Shown piece by piece: positions 53,253 to 59,369 of a DNA stretch of 64,000 nucleotides. The stretch's first letter is position 1. Each line of letters begins with the position of its first letter. The stretch comes from Siphonodentalium dalli. Taxonomy: Eukaryota; Mollusca; Scaphopoda; Gadilida; Siphonodentaliidae. The stretch spans positions 185,696,369 to 185,760,368 of the forward strand of contig CP136061.1 in assembly GCA_032622095.1 (NCBI GenBank), given 5' to 3'. A program made the translations under genes and the position numbers. The notes under the pieces were generated by a model that did no database searches, had not been told where the DNA came from, and was given only the letters and a program-made list of their open reading frames with translations.

Positions 53253-56200
53253 AGACACTTTACGCATGGTGCGATAACTGAAATAATTTCTATCTGATCG
53301 GAACCAAATTTTGTATATGAATTTCTCAGCACCAAATACAGATCGAGTTCGAATATGGGTTTGATCCGAGTTTTATTTACGGAGTTATGGCCCTTTTTCG
53401 ACTTCGAATTCACGCATGCTGTCATAACTCAAACAATTTTTATCTGATCGGAACCAAATTTGTTATGCGAGTTTCAGAGCCCAAAATACAGATCGAGTTC
53501 GAATATGGGTTTGATCCGAGTTTTTTTTATGGAGTTATGGCCCTCTTTCGACTTAGAATTCATGGATGCTACGATAACTAAAAAAAATATTATCTCATGA
53601 GAACCAAATTTGGTATGTGAGTTTCTCTATCTAAAATACAATTCGAGTTCGAATATGGGTTTGATCAGATTATTTTTAATGGAGTTATGGCCCTTTGATA
53701 TAGAATTCATCCATGCTTCGATAGCTCAACCAGTTATCGTCTGATAGGAACCAAATTTGGTATGTGAGTTTCTCAACTCAAAATACAGATCAAGTATGAA
53801 TATGGGTTAGATCCTGTTTTTTATACCAGAGTTATGGCCCTTTTTAACTAAGGATTGAACAGATTCGATATTTTTATGCTTATCATGTAGAACCATAGCA
53901 GCTAACCCCTGTGAGATCAGTTAGCACTGAGAGAGAGAATAGATTAACTTGTATTATTGGACATTAGAGTTATTTTTAGCCATCATATTGTCCCTGGCAC
54001 AGTGGAAGGTGTAATTGGACAGAGAACCATCTGTTGTTTAATGTTTATTGTATTTCCATACAGCTCTCTGGTTTAGGATATCAATGCAGTGTTCCAGTGA
54101 CATACCTGTACCTAATTTTATTGAGTTAAAATTGTTAACCCTTGTCATCAATTTTATGCTTTTGTATATTTTTCATGTGATCATTCTCCTATTATATCCC
54201 TTTCACTTGTATGGATTTTTGTGGTTAAAATGAACCCTTAATTCTCAACATTCCTTATACTTAGCAGAAATACCTTTCATCTGATATATCTCATTTTATT
54301 GAGATGTATGTAAATTTTGTATGTGAATTTCTCAGCCCAAAATACAGATAGATTTCGAATTTGGGTTTGATCCATTTTTTTTATATTTTAAACAGAGTTA
54401 TGGCTTATGGATTTTCGTGTCAGAACTGAAAATAGCTGATCACTATCGCCAAGGTATGGGTTAAACATCTGCCGATCGTGATCGGCCTCTCGTTAACTCT
54501 ATCCTTTTATTTTCCAGACTAGGAGTAAAAGTGTTGGAGGTAAGTGTACCTTTTCAATAGATTTGCCTTTTGACGGCTCGATGCGAAAAAAAATGAATTT
54601 TAGTCTTACTAATCTCTCATGCTCTGTCATCAGTACATCGTTCTGAACAAAATCAGCATTTTCACTTTTTTGGGTGAAAATGCCTCATCAAATCTCAGGC
54701 ACGCGACCTACATGTAGAAGATTAACCTATAATATATAGTACCAGATTGCCACTTTCTATAAAACTTGTGCATGCATTAGTATAATTCAGGTGAAAAGGG
54801 AAGAGGTATGCCTCTTGTTCCAACTGGCCCTGGTCTCCCCGCCAGGAACTCTGACATAGAATTAGCGATGTTTGACTCTGTATAATTAAATCTAATTTAA
54901 TTACATGTATAGGATAAAACATATCAAGATTGCCTGAAACATCGGGTCGAGCAGGGATGAACATCTAGCAATTATTTTATTTTTTGGTCTGAGATGGTCA
55001 AGGACATTTTATGGCCTGGTAAGGGGGGGGGGGAGTGGTATATATAACATATAATCAAGTATAATATAATATATTTAATATATTTGACGCCAGCCAGTTA
55101 AAGCGGCACAACATAATTTACGTCATCCTGGCAGCCCGCTTTAGCAGGCAGAGCTCAATTTTTGGGAGTAATACAATATTTCCAGGGATATACAAATGAC
55201 CAAATTTATTGGTTAGCGACTTGTATATTCTTTGGGTGATATTTGGTATCAATACCAATTGATTGGTGCATACGCATACCTAAGATCAAGTGGTTTTCCA
55301 TGCATAAATATAGACAGCACCTGTATGACGTCACAATTACTATTTTGTGGTTTACTAAAATTTCTGGACTTATTGACTATTTATTGCTACCAACCTGATA
55401 TGATACTCAATAAACAATCACTGTTAAATGATTTGCTGTATTACTCTAAATATTTAATTTAATTTCCAGCAAAGCCAAGAAATCAAGAGGAACCTGCAGA
55501 GACCAGGGAAGTACAAAAATCACAATCTTTAGCTGTTGCAAAGATCCCCGAAACTCACGGGAAACTCAGGTGAGAGCTGTCTTGATATTCTGATAAATTA
55601 CAGTTGTGCCATTAACGAATCCACTTTTCATTTTTTAAAGTATATTGCCATTAGTTTCCAAGAAGCTAACGTGCTTAATTTGAATAATCTAGTGTAGGGA
55701 TTTCAAAGTTTGTGAAATTGTAAGAGATATTTTTTATATGCCCATTTTGAAATATGGATGTATTATTTTTTGGCCTGTCATTAAGTTACATCTGTCTGTC
55801 CATCATCCGTTCATATTTTTTTTCTGGAAGATAACTTTAGCAGTACTGCTGAACTAAATGCTATTGTTGACTAACTAATGTAATTTGGTTGTAGGTTCAC
55901 TACCACAAAATACAGGTCAAATCATGGGTTCTGGCCACCAATTTTTACGAAAGCTACGGCCCAAGTTACGGCCCTTTGTTGAAATTTGGGCTTAATTTTA
56001 ATTGCTGCATGATAACTTTAGTTTTAACTGAATGGAATAAAATTTGGTATACAGGTTTACAACCATACCATATAAAGTTTCGATTTTGAGTTCCATCCGT
56101 TCATTTTTGCCAGAGTTACGGGACTTTTATTGCTTTTAAATTTGTCTTTTCTTTATTTCCTGTTGGTAACTGCAGTTAGTGTTGGTTGACCACCACCAAA

Positions 56201-56538
56201 TTGGTATATGGCTAAATTGGATCAAAAATATAAGCTGTGATTTAGTTGTGAATCATGGATTTGTCCAACAAATTTCTCCAAACAAATGGCTTTTCGACTT
56301 TTTTTTTATTATTTTATTGATTTTCAGCAGATAACTCTAAGTTATGGAATCTTTCTTAATTCCATTTTGAAACAATGGGCTTATTTTAGTGAAATATTAA
56401 TAAATACCAACACATTTTCTCATTTTATTTAGAAAAAGTACCAGTGAATACAATGCCAACTTCAAATCTCCTGTTCAGTTTAACTACGACCATGGAGCAT
56501 GGAAAGGTGCTGATCCTCCCCATATGCAGCCAATGAAG
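27935..56538 (+). CDS. MDM1: MDM1-like microtubule-binding centriole protein, 5' part of gene (10 exons, partial)
   Basis: In vertebrates MDM1 binds microtubules, localises to centrioles and the nucleus and restrains centriole duplication. Ten exons join in one frame of 437 codons, with GT/AG at every junction. The start is MPVKFK (vertebrate MPVRFK). It is followed by NSEYDENYVPY (residues 7-17), a basic linker, and KLSEYNKQFTWKE (about 287-299). Then come KTTEYSAQFKSF (about 329-340) and KSTSEYNANFKSPVQFNYDHGAW (from about 403). These correspond to the family's four SEY-type repeats in order; the human counterparts, quoted from memory, are SEYQRNFLWKK, SEYQRQFVWK, TEYKRNFKG and SEYRAKF...GAW. 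The middle is low-complexity, rich in K, S, P and Q. No signal peptide or membrane segment is seen. Exons after PHMQPMK were not found, so the C-terminal half lies beyond 64000. Identity rests on motif order, intron phase continuity and the start peptide. Confidence 0.9.
28020..28902. other. MDM1 intron 1 or upstream spacer with antisense coding-like stretch
   Basis: On the minus strand 28474-28690 reads open as GGFDRGRLSHSEMGRLAQASQG..., continuing through VVADPTKTNRQKNQC to FDIHKV and a stop. A possible acceptor 'aattttaag' lies in front. Its composition looks more like protein than the surrounding AT-rich frames, but I do not recognise it. It may be a last exon or a fossil exon of a minus-strand gene. 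The rest shows nothing. Confidence 0.3.
28809..30160 (-). pseudogene. Unrecognised antisense coding-like remnant split by a hAT insertion
   Basis: The frame 30160-29930 begins just after 'ttttttag', an acceptor-like end. It reads STARNGVGDQQIDLPTREL..., continues with NNDKEAWHCQMNMMGTG and SPVPLLQKESQTV, and meets TGA after ANLDT. A one-base frame change continues it as TPESRYRFTLQARKIREFW. It reaches the target duplication of the hAT element at 28911-29840. With that element and one target copy removed, the frame reads uninterrupted through PPQLTTANFLFRYVFKEE to SPIDSLN and TAA at 28809. Continuity across the insertion supports a once-coding sequence. The frameshift suggests it is dead unless splicing resolves it. 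I do not recognise the protein. Confidence 0.4.
28911..29840. mobile_element. 930-bp non-autonomous hAT-type element with 8-bp target duplication
   Basis: The exact 8-bp direct repeat GTCGTCAA flanks the element at 28903-28910 and 29841-29848. The ends are long imperfect inverted repeats. The left reads TACTGTTGAAACGATTAGCG. The right, inverted, reads TAGTGTTTAAACGATTAATC. Both lead into 'gtcgactagtcgg' blocks at about 28970 and 29755. The 8-bp duplication and TAGTGTTTAAACGATT-type ends are characteristic of hAT MITEs. No transposase frame is seen; the plus frame 29400-29612 is not recognisable. Confidence 0.92.
30132..30378 (+). repeat. Duplicated promoter/exon-1 segment, copy 2
   Basis: Homologous to 27783-28019 and in the same orientation. 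It carries an additional internal duplication of 'tcagcttctatgtcaacta' and has lost several CpGs, including the NRF1-like palindrome. Its left edge abuts the antisense coding-like remnant. Confidence 0.9.
30294..30311 (+). CDS. MDM1: MDM1 exon 1, downstream copy (coding part)
   Basis: ATG CCT GTG AAA TTT AAA is followed by the donor gtatgcct, identical in coding sequence to the upstream copy. It splices in phase 0 to 32038. It is the nearer exon 1 but has a weaker-looking promoter region. It could be an alternative first exon, or a silent duplicate whose six codons are conserved by recency. Confidence 0.6.
30379..32037. other. MDM1 intron 1 (distal part)
   Basis: AT-rich intron. It contains a short direct repeat of the type 'gctcccatc..taaag..gggtaatgt' at about 30670-30760. 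No coding frame is recognised; the minus frame 30962-31216 is unconvincing. The acceptor 'tgtatttcag' ends at 32037. Confidence 0.6.
32038..32149 (+). CDS. MDM1: MDM1 exon 2
   Basis: 112 nt between acceptor 'gtatttcag' and donor 'ctag|gtacta', phase 0 in and phase 1 out. It encodes NSEYDENYVPYQSYKSSS... and ends ...SAGINSTKL. This corresponds to the first SEY repeat, which follows MPVRFK directly in vertebrates. Confidence 0.88.
32150..35663. other. MDM1 intron 2 (proximal part), nothing recognised
   Basis: AT-rich intron. The longest frame (33345-33644 plus, 99 codons) has no recognisable domain, no supporting splice sites tied to MDM1, and the same composition as its surroundings. A poly-A-like run and G-rich 'ggggcggagggggtgg' lie near 34440-34465. 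Confidence 0.55.
35664..35945 (+). mobile_element. 282-bp piggyBac-like MITE, copy 1
   Basis: The ends are TTAACCCTTTCGATACTAAA (left) and its reverse complement with one mismatch (right, 35925-35945). They give the TTAA target and CCC.../...GGG termini expected of piggyBac-type elements. An inner inverted pair ('gttcagataataagttcaac' against 'aacttattttctgaac') can form a hairpin. There is no coding frame. An inverted second copy lies at 39396-39657. Confidence 0.85.
36200..36630. mobile_element. 431-bp hAT-type MITE with 8-bp target duplication
   Basis: TAGAGAAC is repeated directly at 36192-36199 and 36631-36638. The left end is TAGGGCCGTAACGATT and the right end inverted is TATGGCCGTAATGATT. 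Both are followed by cgattcgattc-type subterminal blocks. It is non-coding. The 8-bp duplication and TAGGGCCGTAACG terminus fit hAT. Confidence 0.92.
36639..38600. other. MDM1 intron 2 (middle part), nothing recognised
   Basis: AT-rich. Several minus-strand frames of 65-85 codons (37281-38557) overlap one another without domains, start context or splice logic. I regard them as chance. Confidence 0.55.
38620..38797 (-). mobile_element. tRNA-derived SINE remnant
   Basis: On the minus strand the head reads 'gacacgatggtccagtgctt' with 'agcgtg', an A-box-like tRNA 5' end (38767-38797). A B-box-like 'cgttcgaattcc' lies about 60 nt downstream (38720-38731). The spacing and order fit a pol III tRNA-like promoter. 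The body continues leftwards through 'ggcttagagcagaaatt'. No intact tRNA fold is claimed, and the 3' tail is not defined. Confidence 0.5.
39140..39357 (+). CDS. MDM1: MDM1 exon 3
   Basis: 218 nt from acceptor 'ccctttcag' to donor 'caag..CAG|gtattg', phase 1 in and phase 0 out. It encodes VKSLEPPIQRKKRVSG..., then SYSNDFYEHL (a weak SEY-like repeat) and a basic tail ending KQQKLDTNQ. The upstream 'qlG..KEPxxxxKRR' region of vertebrate MDM1 is comparable. Confidence 0.88.
39396..39657 (-). mobile_element. piggyBac-like MITE, copy 2 (inverted)
   Basis: The ends are TTAAACCTTTCTTTACTAAA (left) and ...TTTAGTAAAGAAAGGATTAA (right). The inner 'gaaatgttcagataat' block is shared with the copy at 35664-35945 in opposite orientation. 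It begins 39 bp after exon 3. Confidence 0.8.
39963..41998 (+). mobile_element. Hairpin-ended repeat family (Helentron-associated type?), copy 1
   Basis: The 5' end is a palindromic 'atgtttaccc...ggtaaacat' hairpin (39964-39993), followed by a (gtct)n tract. Next come three to four tandem blocks of about 120 bp ('gaaccaaatttggtatg...ggagttatggccctttt'), then a unique part. The 3' end carries a perfect GCCGATC-GT-GATCGGC hairpin (41975-41990) and CTCTCGTT. The same termini recur at 43471, 54494 and 60722. Tandem core plus terminal hairpin fits the mollusc 'pearl'/Helentron-derived style; there is no coding frame. An unrelated MITE is nested at 41459-41883. Confidence 0.7.
41459..41883. mobile_element. 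425-bp TTAA-flanked MITE nested in the hairpin-ended repeat
   Basis: The left end TTAAAGGTACTCAATCCGAT and the right end, inverted TTAAAGCTACTCGATCCGAT, differ at two positions. TTAA lies at both edges. The ends resemble those of the element at 23595-24185. It is non-coding; the plus frame 41569-41766 is chance. Confidence 0.75.
42538..42962. mobile_element. Compound fold-back element
   Basis: Outer arms 'gcatccgagcctgtaaatag..gtcattt' (42538-42567) and their inverted counterpart (42925-42962) enclose the element. Two small palindromic modules lie inside the arms at 42568-42659 and 42834-42924. Each module starts GCAGAAYGAGG, has 'cagagggtg' and 'gatgct', and ends in the inverted copy '...ctcattctgc'. 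Related modules occur at 63232-63324. No coding function; the frames here are symmetrical artefacts. Confidence 0.7.
42989..43471 (+). mobile_element. Hairpin-ended repeat family, copy 2 (short)
   Basis: It starts 'tttatgtacccataccattg', has (tcca/tctg) repeats near 43045-43085, and carries two diverged 'ggagttatggcccttttt' blocks. It ends '...catctgatcggcctctcgtt', with half of the 3' hairpin lost. It lies 131 bp before exon 4. Confidence 0.7.
43603..43806 (+). CDS. MDM1: MDM1 exon 4
   Basis: 204 nt, phase 0 to phase 0, from acceptor 'ctcgtag' to the strong donor GAG|gtgagt. It encodes AAQSKLKKAPLVDTTEF... and a lysine/glutamate-rich helix-prone stretch, HRIDMANKEEHKLNNKAEK. No motif is diagnostic alone; its place and frame support it. 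Confidence 0.85.
44136..44720 (+). repeat. Dispersed repeat of the 'cacctgagacgaagtctcc' family, copy 1
   Basis: It starts 'gttcacctgagacgaagtct' with a small internal palindrome, followed by (gtcc)n. Three diverged tandem blocks of about 140 bp follow, containing 'gggccgatttagct..atttggtatggaggg' and 'ttcagatttgttcaaatg'. It lies in intron 4 and has no coding capacity. Layout resembles the other (gtcc)n families in the window. Confidence 0.7.
45123..45790 (+). repeat. Dispersed repeat of the same family, copy 2
   Basis: It starts 'gaagctcacctgagacaagc' with the first palindrome partly lost. Four diverged blocks with 'cagatttgttcaaatggggtcac' follow. It is more degraded than the copy at 44136. 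Confidence 0.65.
45791..47496. other. MDM1 intron 4 (distal part)
   Basis: It contains a G-run of about 17 at 46032-46048. A cgaatc-rich stretch of hAT-end style lies at 46880-46975. There is also a perfect hairpin at 47008-47062 (listed separately). Frames here (46115-46688) show no domain. Confidence 0.5.
47008..47062. repeat. Perfect 23-bp inverted repeat with 9-nt spacer
   Basis: GCCAGTGCATTCTCTTATAT... (47008-47030) is exactly inverted at 47040-47062. A related fold-back with 29-bp arms lies at 49775-49865, sharing 'cattctcttatatatg'. Confidence 0.85.
47497..47745 (+). CDS. MDM1: MDM1 exon 5
   Basis: 249 nt, phase 0 to phase 0, from acceptor 'actattttttag' to donor ACA|gtgagt. It encodes KVFDGKKSSPMKSQNISSHQ, a Tyr-containing 'KTYKIDKYTNN', and a Ser/Pro/Lys/Gln-rich disordered tail. 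It is the largest exon seen. Family similarity is weak here, as expected of the linker. Confidence 0.8.
48405..48595. mobile_element. Fold-back element with about 90-bp arms
   Basis: The left arm has 'cacagaacgacactatgtgt' and 'aaatgggtttgtcgatatgg'. The right arm is its inverted, slightly diverged copy ('caacaaacccatttgcacat', 'gtcgttctgtg'). They meet around 48493-48500. Differences are mostly at CpG. The similar frames on the two strands (48369-48560 minus, 48443-48649 plus) arise from this symmetry. Confidence 0.9.
48640..49365. repeat. Tandem blocks of about 100 bp ('taagtcatctgaggtcaaat')
   Basis: Two near-identical adjacent blocks start at 48783 and 48884 (101-bp spacing). More diverged relatives lie at about 48650 and 49085-49350. 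The run ends in 'gaacaaacaaacaaa', like the tail of a retroposon or another tandem-core element. Confidence 0.75.
49526..49654 (+). CDS. MDM1: MDM1 exon 6 (second strong SEY repeat)
   Basis: 129 nt, phase 0 to phase 0, acceptor 'gatatttcag', donor CAG|gttctt. It encodes YKAGLGGFKQSKKLSEYNKQ followed by FTWKE and ends VLAAAQ. This matches the vertebrate segment KKAGL...SEYQRQFVWK...AANQ in order and spacing. It is the most diagnostic exon. Confidence 0.95.
49775..49865. repeat. Fold-back with 29-bp arms
   Basis: 'tcccatagggggcctcgcat' (49775-) is inverted at 49837-49865 with two mismatches, around a 33-nt spacer. It is a relative of the hairpin at 47008-47062. Confidence 0.8.
50269..50421 (+). 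CDS. MDM1: MDM1 exon 7 (TEY repeat)
   Basis: 153 nt, phase 0 to phase 0, acceptor 'ctctttgcag', donor AAG|gtgagt. It encodes VVYKSNPNLVPSKSAVIPKT, then TEYSAQFKSF and HALRDEVRNMKKQAK. It corresponds to vertebrate VFHNKSQFVPPF...ETEYKRNFKG...LRNDL. Confidence 0.95.
50422..53127. other. MDM1 intron 7 (proximal part), repeat remnants
   Basis: Contents are a cgattcgat-rich stretch (50630-50720) and a CpG-rich segment (50860-51030) containing 'cccgtagccaagggggttcg'. A pair of related blocks near 51700-51830 and 51900-51990 shares 'gatccatggtc(a)ggcccagtg'. No exon was found in frame with MDM1; frames at 51985-52239 and 52445-52672 have no recognisable domain. Confidence 0.5.
53128..54494 (+). mobile_element. 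Hairpin-ended repeat family, copy 3 (most complete)
   Basis: The 5' hairpin is 'atgtttaccc-ataccatagtat-ggtaaacat' (53131-53161). It is followed by (gtcc)n(gtct)n at 53195-53252, then four to five tandem blocks with 'atctgatcggaaccaaattt' and 'ggagttatggccctttttcg'. A partly unique region precedes the 3' hairpin GCCGATC-GT-GATCGGC (54471-54486) and CTCTCGTT. It ends 23 nt before MDM1 exon 8. The plus and minus frames at 53064-53581 are repeat artefacts. Confidence 0.8.
54518..54539 (+). CDS. MDM1: MDM1 exon 8 (22-nt microexon)
   Basis: Acceptor 'ttattttccag' and strong donor G|gtaagt. It encodes TRSKSVG plus one base, phase 0 in and phase 1 out. It keeps the frame from exon 7 into exon 9; omitting it alone would shift the frame. 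Evidence is splice sites and phase only. Confidence 0.7.
54540..55469. other. MDM1 intron 8
   Basis: AT-rich intron with a G-run at 55023-55032. There is an 'aagcggcacaacat...cagcccgctttagcagg' stretch near 55100-55150. No exon or element ends were identified. Confidence 0.5.
55470..55569 (+). CDS. MDM1: MDM1 exon 9
   Basis: 100 nt, acceptor 'atttccag', donor AG|gtgaga, phase 1 in and phase 2 out. It encodes AKPRNQEEPAETREVQKSQS and ends AKIPETHGKL(R), linking directly to the last SEY repeat, as vertebrate 'HQRLGKVNSEY' does. Confidence 0.85.
55570..56432. other. MDM1 intron 9, diverged repeat
   Basis: 55735-56290 holds diverged blocks of 'tatgcccattttgaaatatg', 'ctgtctgtccatcatccgtt', 'tacggccctttgttg' and 'gaataaaatttggtatacag'. 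This is another member of the (gtcc)n plus tandem-block repeat style. No exon. Confidence 0.55.
56433..56538 (+). CDS. MDM1: MDM1 exon 10 (last SEY repeat; gene continues beyond window)
   Basis: 106 nt, acceptor 'ttttatttag', donor AAG|gtcagg, phase 2 in and phase 0 out. It encodes RKSTSEYNANFKSPVQFNYD followed by HGAWKGADPPHMQPMK. It matches vertebrate SEYRAKFLSPAQYLYKAGAW. The next conserved block (ELREKAEFYRKR..GTHFSRDH in vertebrates) was not found up to 64000. Confidence 0.95.
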
Positions 56539-57488
56539 GTCAGGATGCCACCTATACTTTCTGTTATATAGTAATGTTAATTAAAGAGTTGAATTGGTTT
56601 CAAAATTTGTATTTATGCCATGCATGTAATCTTTACTTAATATATGGATTGCTTCCCCAGCTTTGAGATATGATACAAATCATTAATAGACACAATATTG
56701 ACGCAATGTGAACTTACAACAAAATTGCAAAAATTAACAAAATGGCAGTTGAACATTTTCAACACTCTTTGGAAAAAACAAAACAATTTATGCAAATTCA
56801 GATGAAACTAAGAATGGTTTGGAATCAACAATACATAAACTCAAACTGCAACTTTCACACCTCACACCCTCAGTTAGTACATGGACTACCAGATGCACTC
56901 TATCTGATATCACACTATCTCAGTAATTTACTCTGCCTTATTTCAAAATCAGTGGTGTTTGTGTAAAAAGTTTGAGGTTTTACATTCTAGTAGAAAGAGT
57001 CTTGTGACTCTTGTTATGACTATTTTGTTAAGACTATTCGTAAAAGGAAGTAATTTTATTCAGGGAAAAAGGTGACAGTCGTTTTCACTCTCCTGGATTT
57101 TCTAAAATAGCACCCTGTTGGTATTTTTCGGGTCTTGTTTTTGGTCACTTGGCATTGGGTGTTCGCACATGATTATAAATTGAACAATTATAGGCAATTA
57201 GAAAATTGTTGGGTTGCTAACTCATATACAAGATAGACAGTTGCAGCCATTAAATCGTGTAGATTCTTTTGCTACCTATATTTTTGTGCTATGACAGGTG
57301 AGCTTAATTTGAAGACTTCTGTTTGAAATATAGAGTTTACTTATATCAGAGTGAGACATGTCTTAGCTGATATGTTTAGATATGTTTTTTTTAGATTTAT
57401 CTGGACTACTGCCTTTTAGTTAGCATCCTTATAGTTCTGAGTGAGGTGGAATTAATAGGTCAGTCCAGTGTTGGTAGATAATTGACAT
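56539..57488. other. MDM1 intron 10 (proximal), nothing recognised
   Basis: AT-rich sequence. The plus frame 56742-56966 shows no domain. Confidence 0.5.
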
Positions 57489-57905
57489 TTTTATGTGTAC
57501 CCATACCATAGTGTCGACGTCCAGATTGAGTACTCGTCATTCATCCATCTGTCTGTCTAGCTGTCGAGCCATCTGTCCGCCTCTCGGTCCGTTGGTCCGT
57601 CTGTAGACACTTTACTCATGGTGCAATAATTCAACATGTTCTATTCGATCAGAACCAGATATATGTATATGCGTTTCTCAGTCCAAAATGCAGATTGAGT
57701 AAGAATATGGGTTTGATCTGAGTTTTTTTTATGGAGTTATGGTCCTTTTTCATCATAGAATTCAAGCATTCTGCGATAACTAAAAAAGATAAATTTCTGA
57801 TCGGAACCAAATTTGGTATGTGAGTTTCTCAGCCCATATTACAGATCGAGTTCAAATATGAGTTTGATCTGATTTATTTTAAAGGAGTTATGGCCCTTTT
57901 TCGAA
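57489..57905 (+). mobile_element. Hairpin-ended repeat family, copy 4 (5' part)
   Basis: It starts 'tttttatgtgtacccatacc' with the 5' hairpin truncated. It has (gtct/gtcc) repeats at 57548-57602 and two 'ggagttatgg(t/c)cc' blocks, and loses similarity at the A-run near 57905. A matching 3' end occurs at 60650-60722; whether both belong to one insertion split by later elements is unclear. Confidence 0.65.
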
Positions 57906-58380
57906 GAAAAAAAAAATTGAATTTTTTAGATTGCTGAATTTAACCAAAACAAAATTTAACCAAAACAAAATTATTTAAAAAAAAAAAAATACAGTTTCAT
58001 TAAAAACTAAAAAATCTCGGGAACCACCAATGTGATTTAATCTAACATGGTGTGAAGGGGCCTTGCATGGTGTAGGTATTCAGATTGTTTAAATGTGACC
58101 GACCTGAGCTTGTGTCACACTTTCCAAGTGACCCTCCCCATGGTGGGGGGGTCCCACCTTCTACCAGCTCTTGCTCCCCTACCCTCCACTCCTCCTCCCT
58201 ACCCTTCTCCCTCCTCCTACCCCCACTGCAAATCCTTGTGAAACTTATACTGTATCTCTTTCTTGCTTTGAGAACAATACCCACACTTAATTTCCTGACC
58301 AAATGCTATGACATAGTTGATATTATCTGACATTTGAATAAACAAAAGTTCCACAGAGCATGGATACTATTGTTAGCTCA

Positions 58381-59165
58381 ACTTTACTTTGAAAAGTTTG
58401 AGCTATTGCCATGGCTTGGTATCCGTCGTCTGTGTGTGCGTGTGTGAGGTGTCAACATTACAGGCTACAGGTTGTACCTTTGGTTGGATCATTATGAAAT
58501 TTGTCATGGATGTTAATATTGACATGGATATGGGAATGAGTCATTTTGGGGTCATTCAGCCAAAAAACAGGGCCGCCAGTAGCCATCTTGGATTTTACTC
58601 TTTGCATGAATAAATCCTTTGGCACGGGCTACAGGTTGTACCTTTAGTCGGATCATCATGGTATTTGTCACGGATGTTGACAATGATATGTAGATGGGAA
58701 CGAGTCATTTTGGGGTCATTCTGGCAGCCAGCTTGGATTTTACTCTTTACATGACTAAATCCTTTGGTATGGTCTACAGGTCGTACCTTTGGTCGGGTCA
58801 TCATGAAATTTGTTTGTATGGCTACTAACATTGAAATGTAGATGGGAACGAGTCATTTTTGGGTCATTCGACCATAAAACATGTCCGCTGGCAGCCATCT
58901 TGGATTTTACTCTTTGCATGACTAAATGCTTTGTCACACCCTATAGTCCACTTCCCTCATCCGATCATCACCAAACTTCATATTAATCTTTATATTGATC
59001 TACTAGATGGAAGCTATCAAATGTTTTTGAATTTCATTGGAAAACATAGCCGTCAGCAACCATCTTTGATTTTACTTTATTTATATCTCTTGATGTTGAT
59101 AATCAAGTATTACTTAGACCTTTCAACTTTCCGCATTCCTTATCTCTCCATTGACTGTAACACAT
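58381..59165 (+). repeat. Tandem-block repeat ('ggctacaggttgtacctttgg')
   Basis: The segment opens with a short inverted 'gctcaactttactttgaaaagtttgagc'-like pair. Four diverged blocks of about 140 bp follow, with 'ttggatcattatgaaatttg', 'gggaa(t/c)gagtcattttggggtc' and 'agccatcttggattttactc'. The frames on both strands are repeat-derived. A C/T-rich low-complexity tract (58135-58225) precedes it. Confidence 0.75.
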
Positions 59166-59369
59166 GAAATTATTCCCTTTCCAAGTTGTGTATGGGTATT
59201 CTATTAACACTTCCACCACTCAGCCAGGTGAATTTATTTAACTAGAACAATGGAGCTCTACTTTAGCCTGTAGTTGCTTTTGGATGCTTGGACTTGCATT
59301 GGATCAAACAGGGCCAAGATAGCAGATTTAACCGCTTTTAGTCATTCCATGTCTTTTAACCTTATTAAG

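Noticed and set aside
53064-53581. Frames with repeated TDRQ/DRQT residues
   Set aside because: Direct translation of the (gtct)n microsatellite and tandem blocks of a transposon family.
58042-58330. Proline/serine-rich and complementary frames as genes
   Set aside because: They derive from a C/T-rich low-complexity tract.
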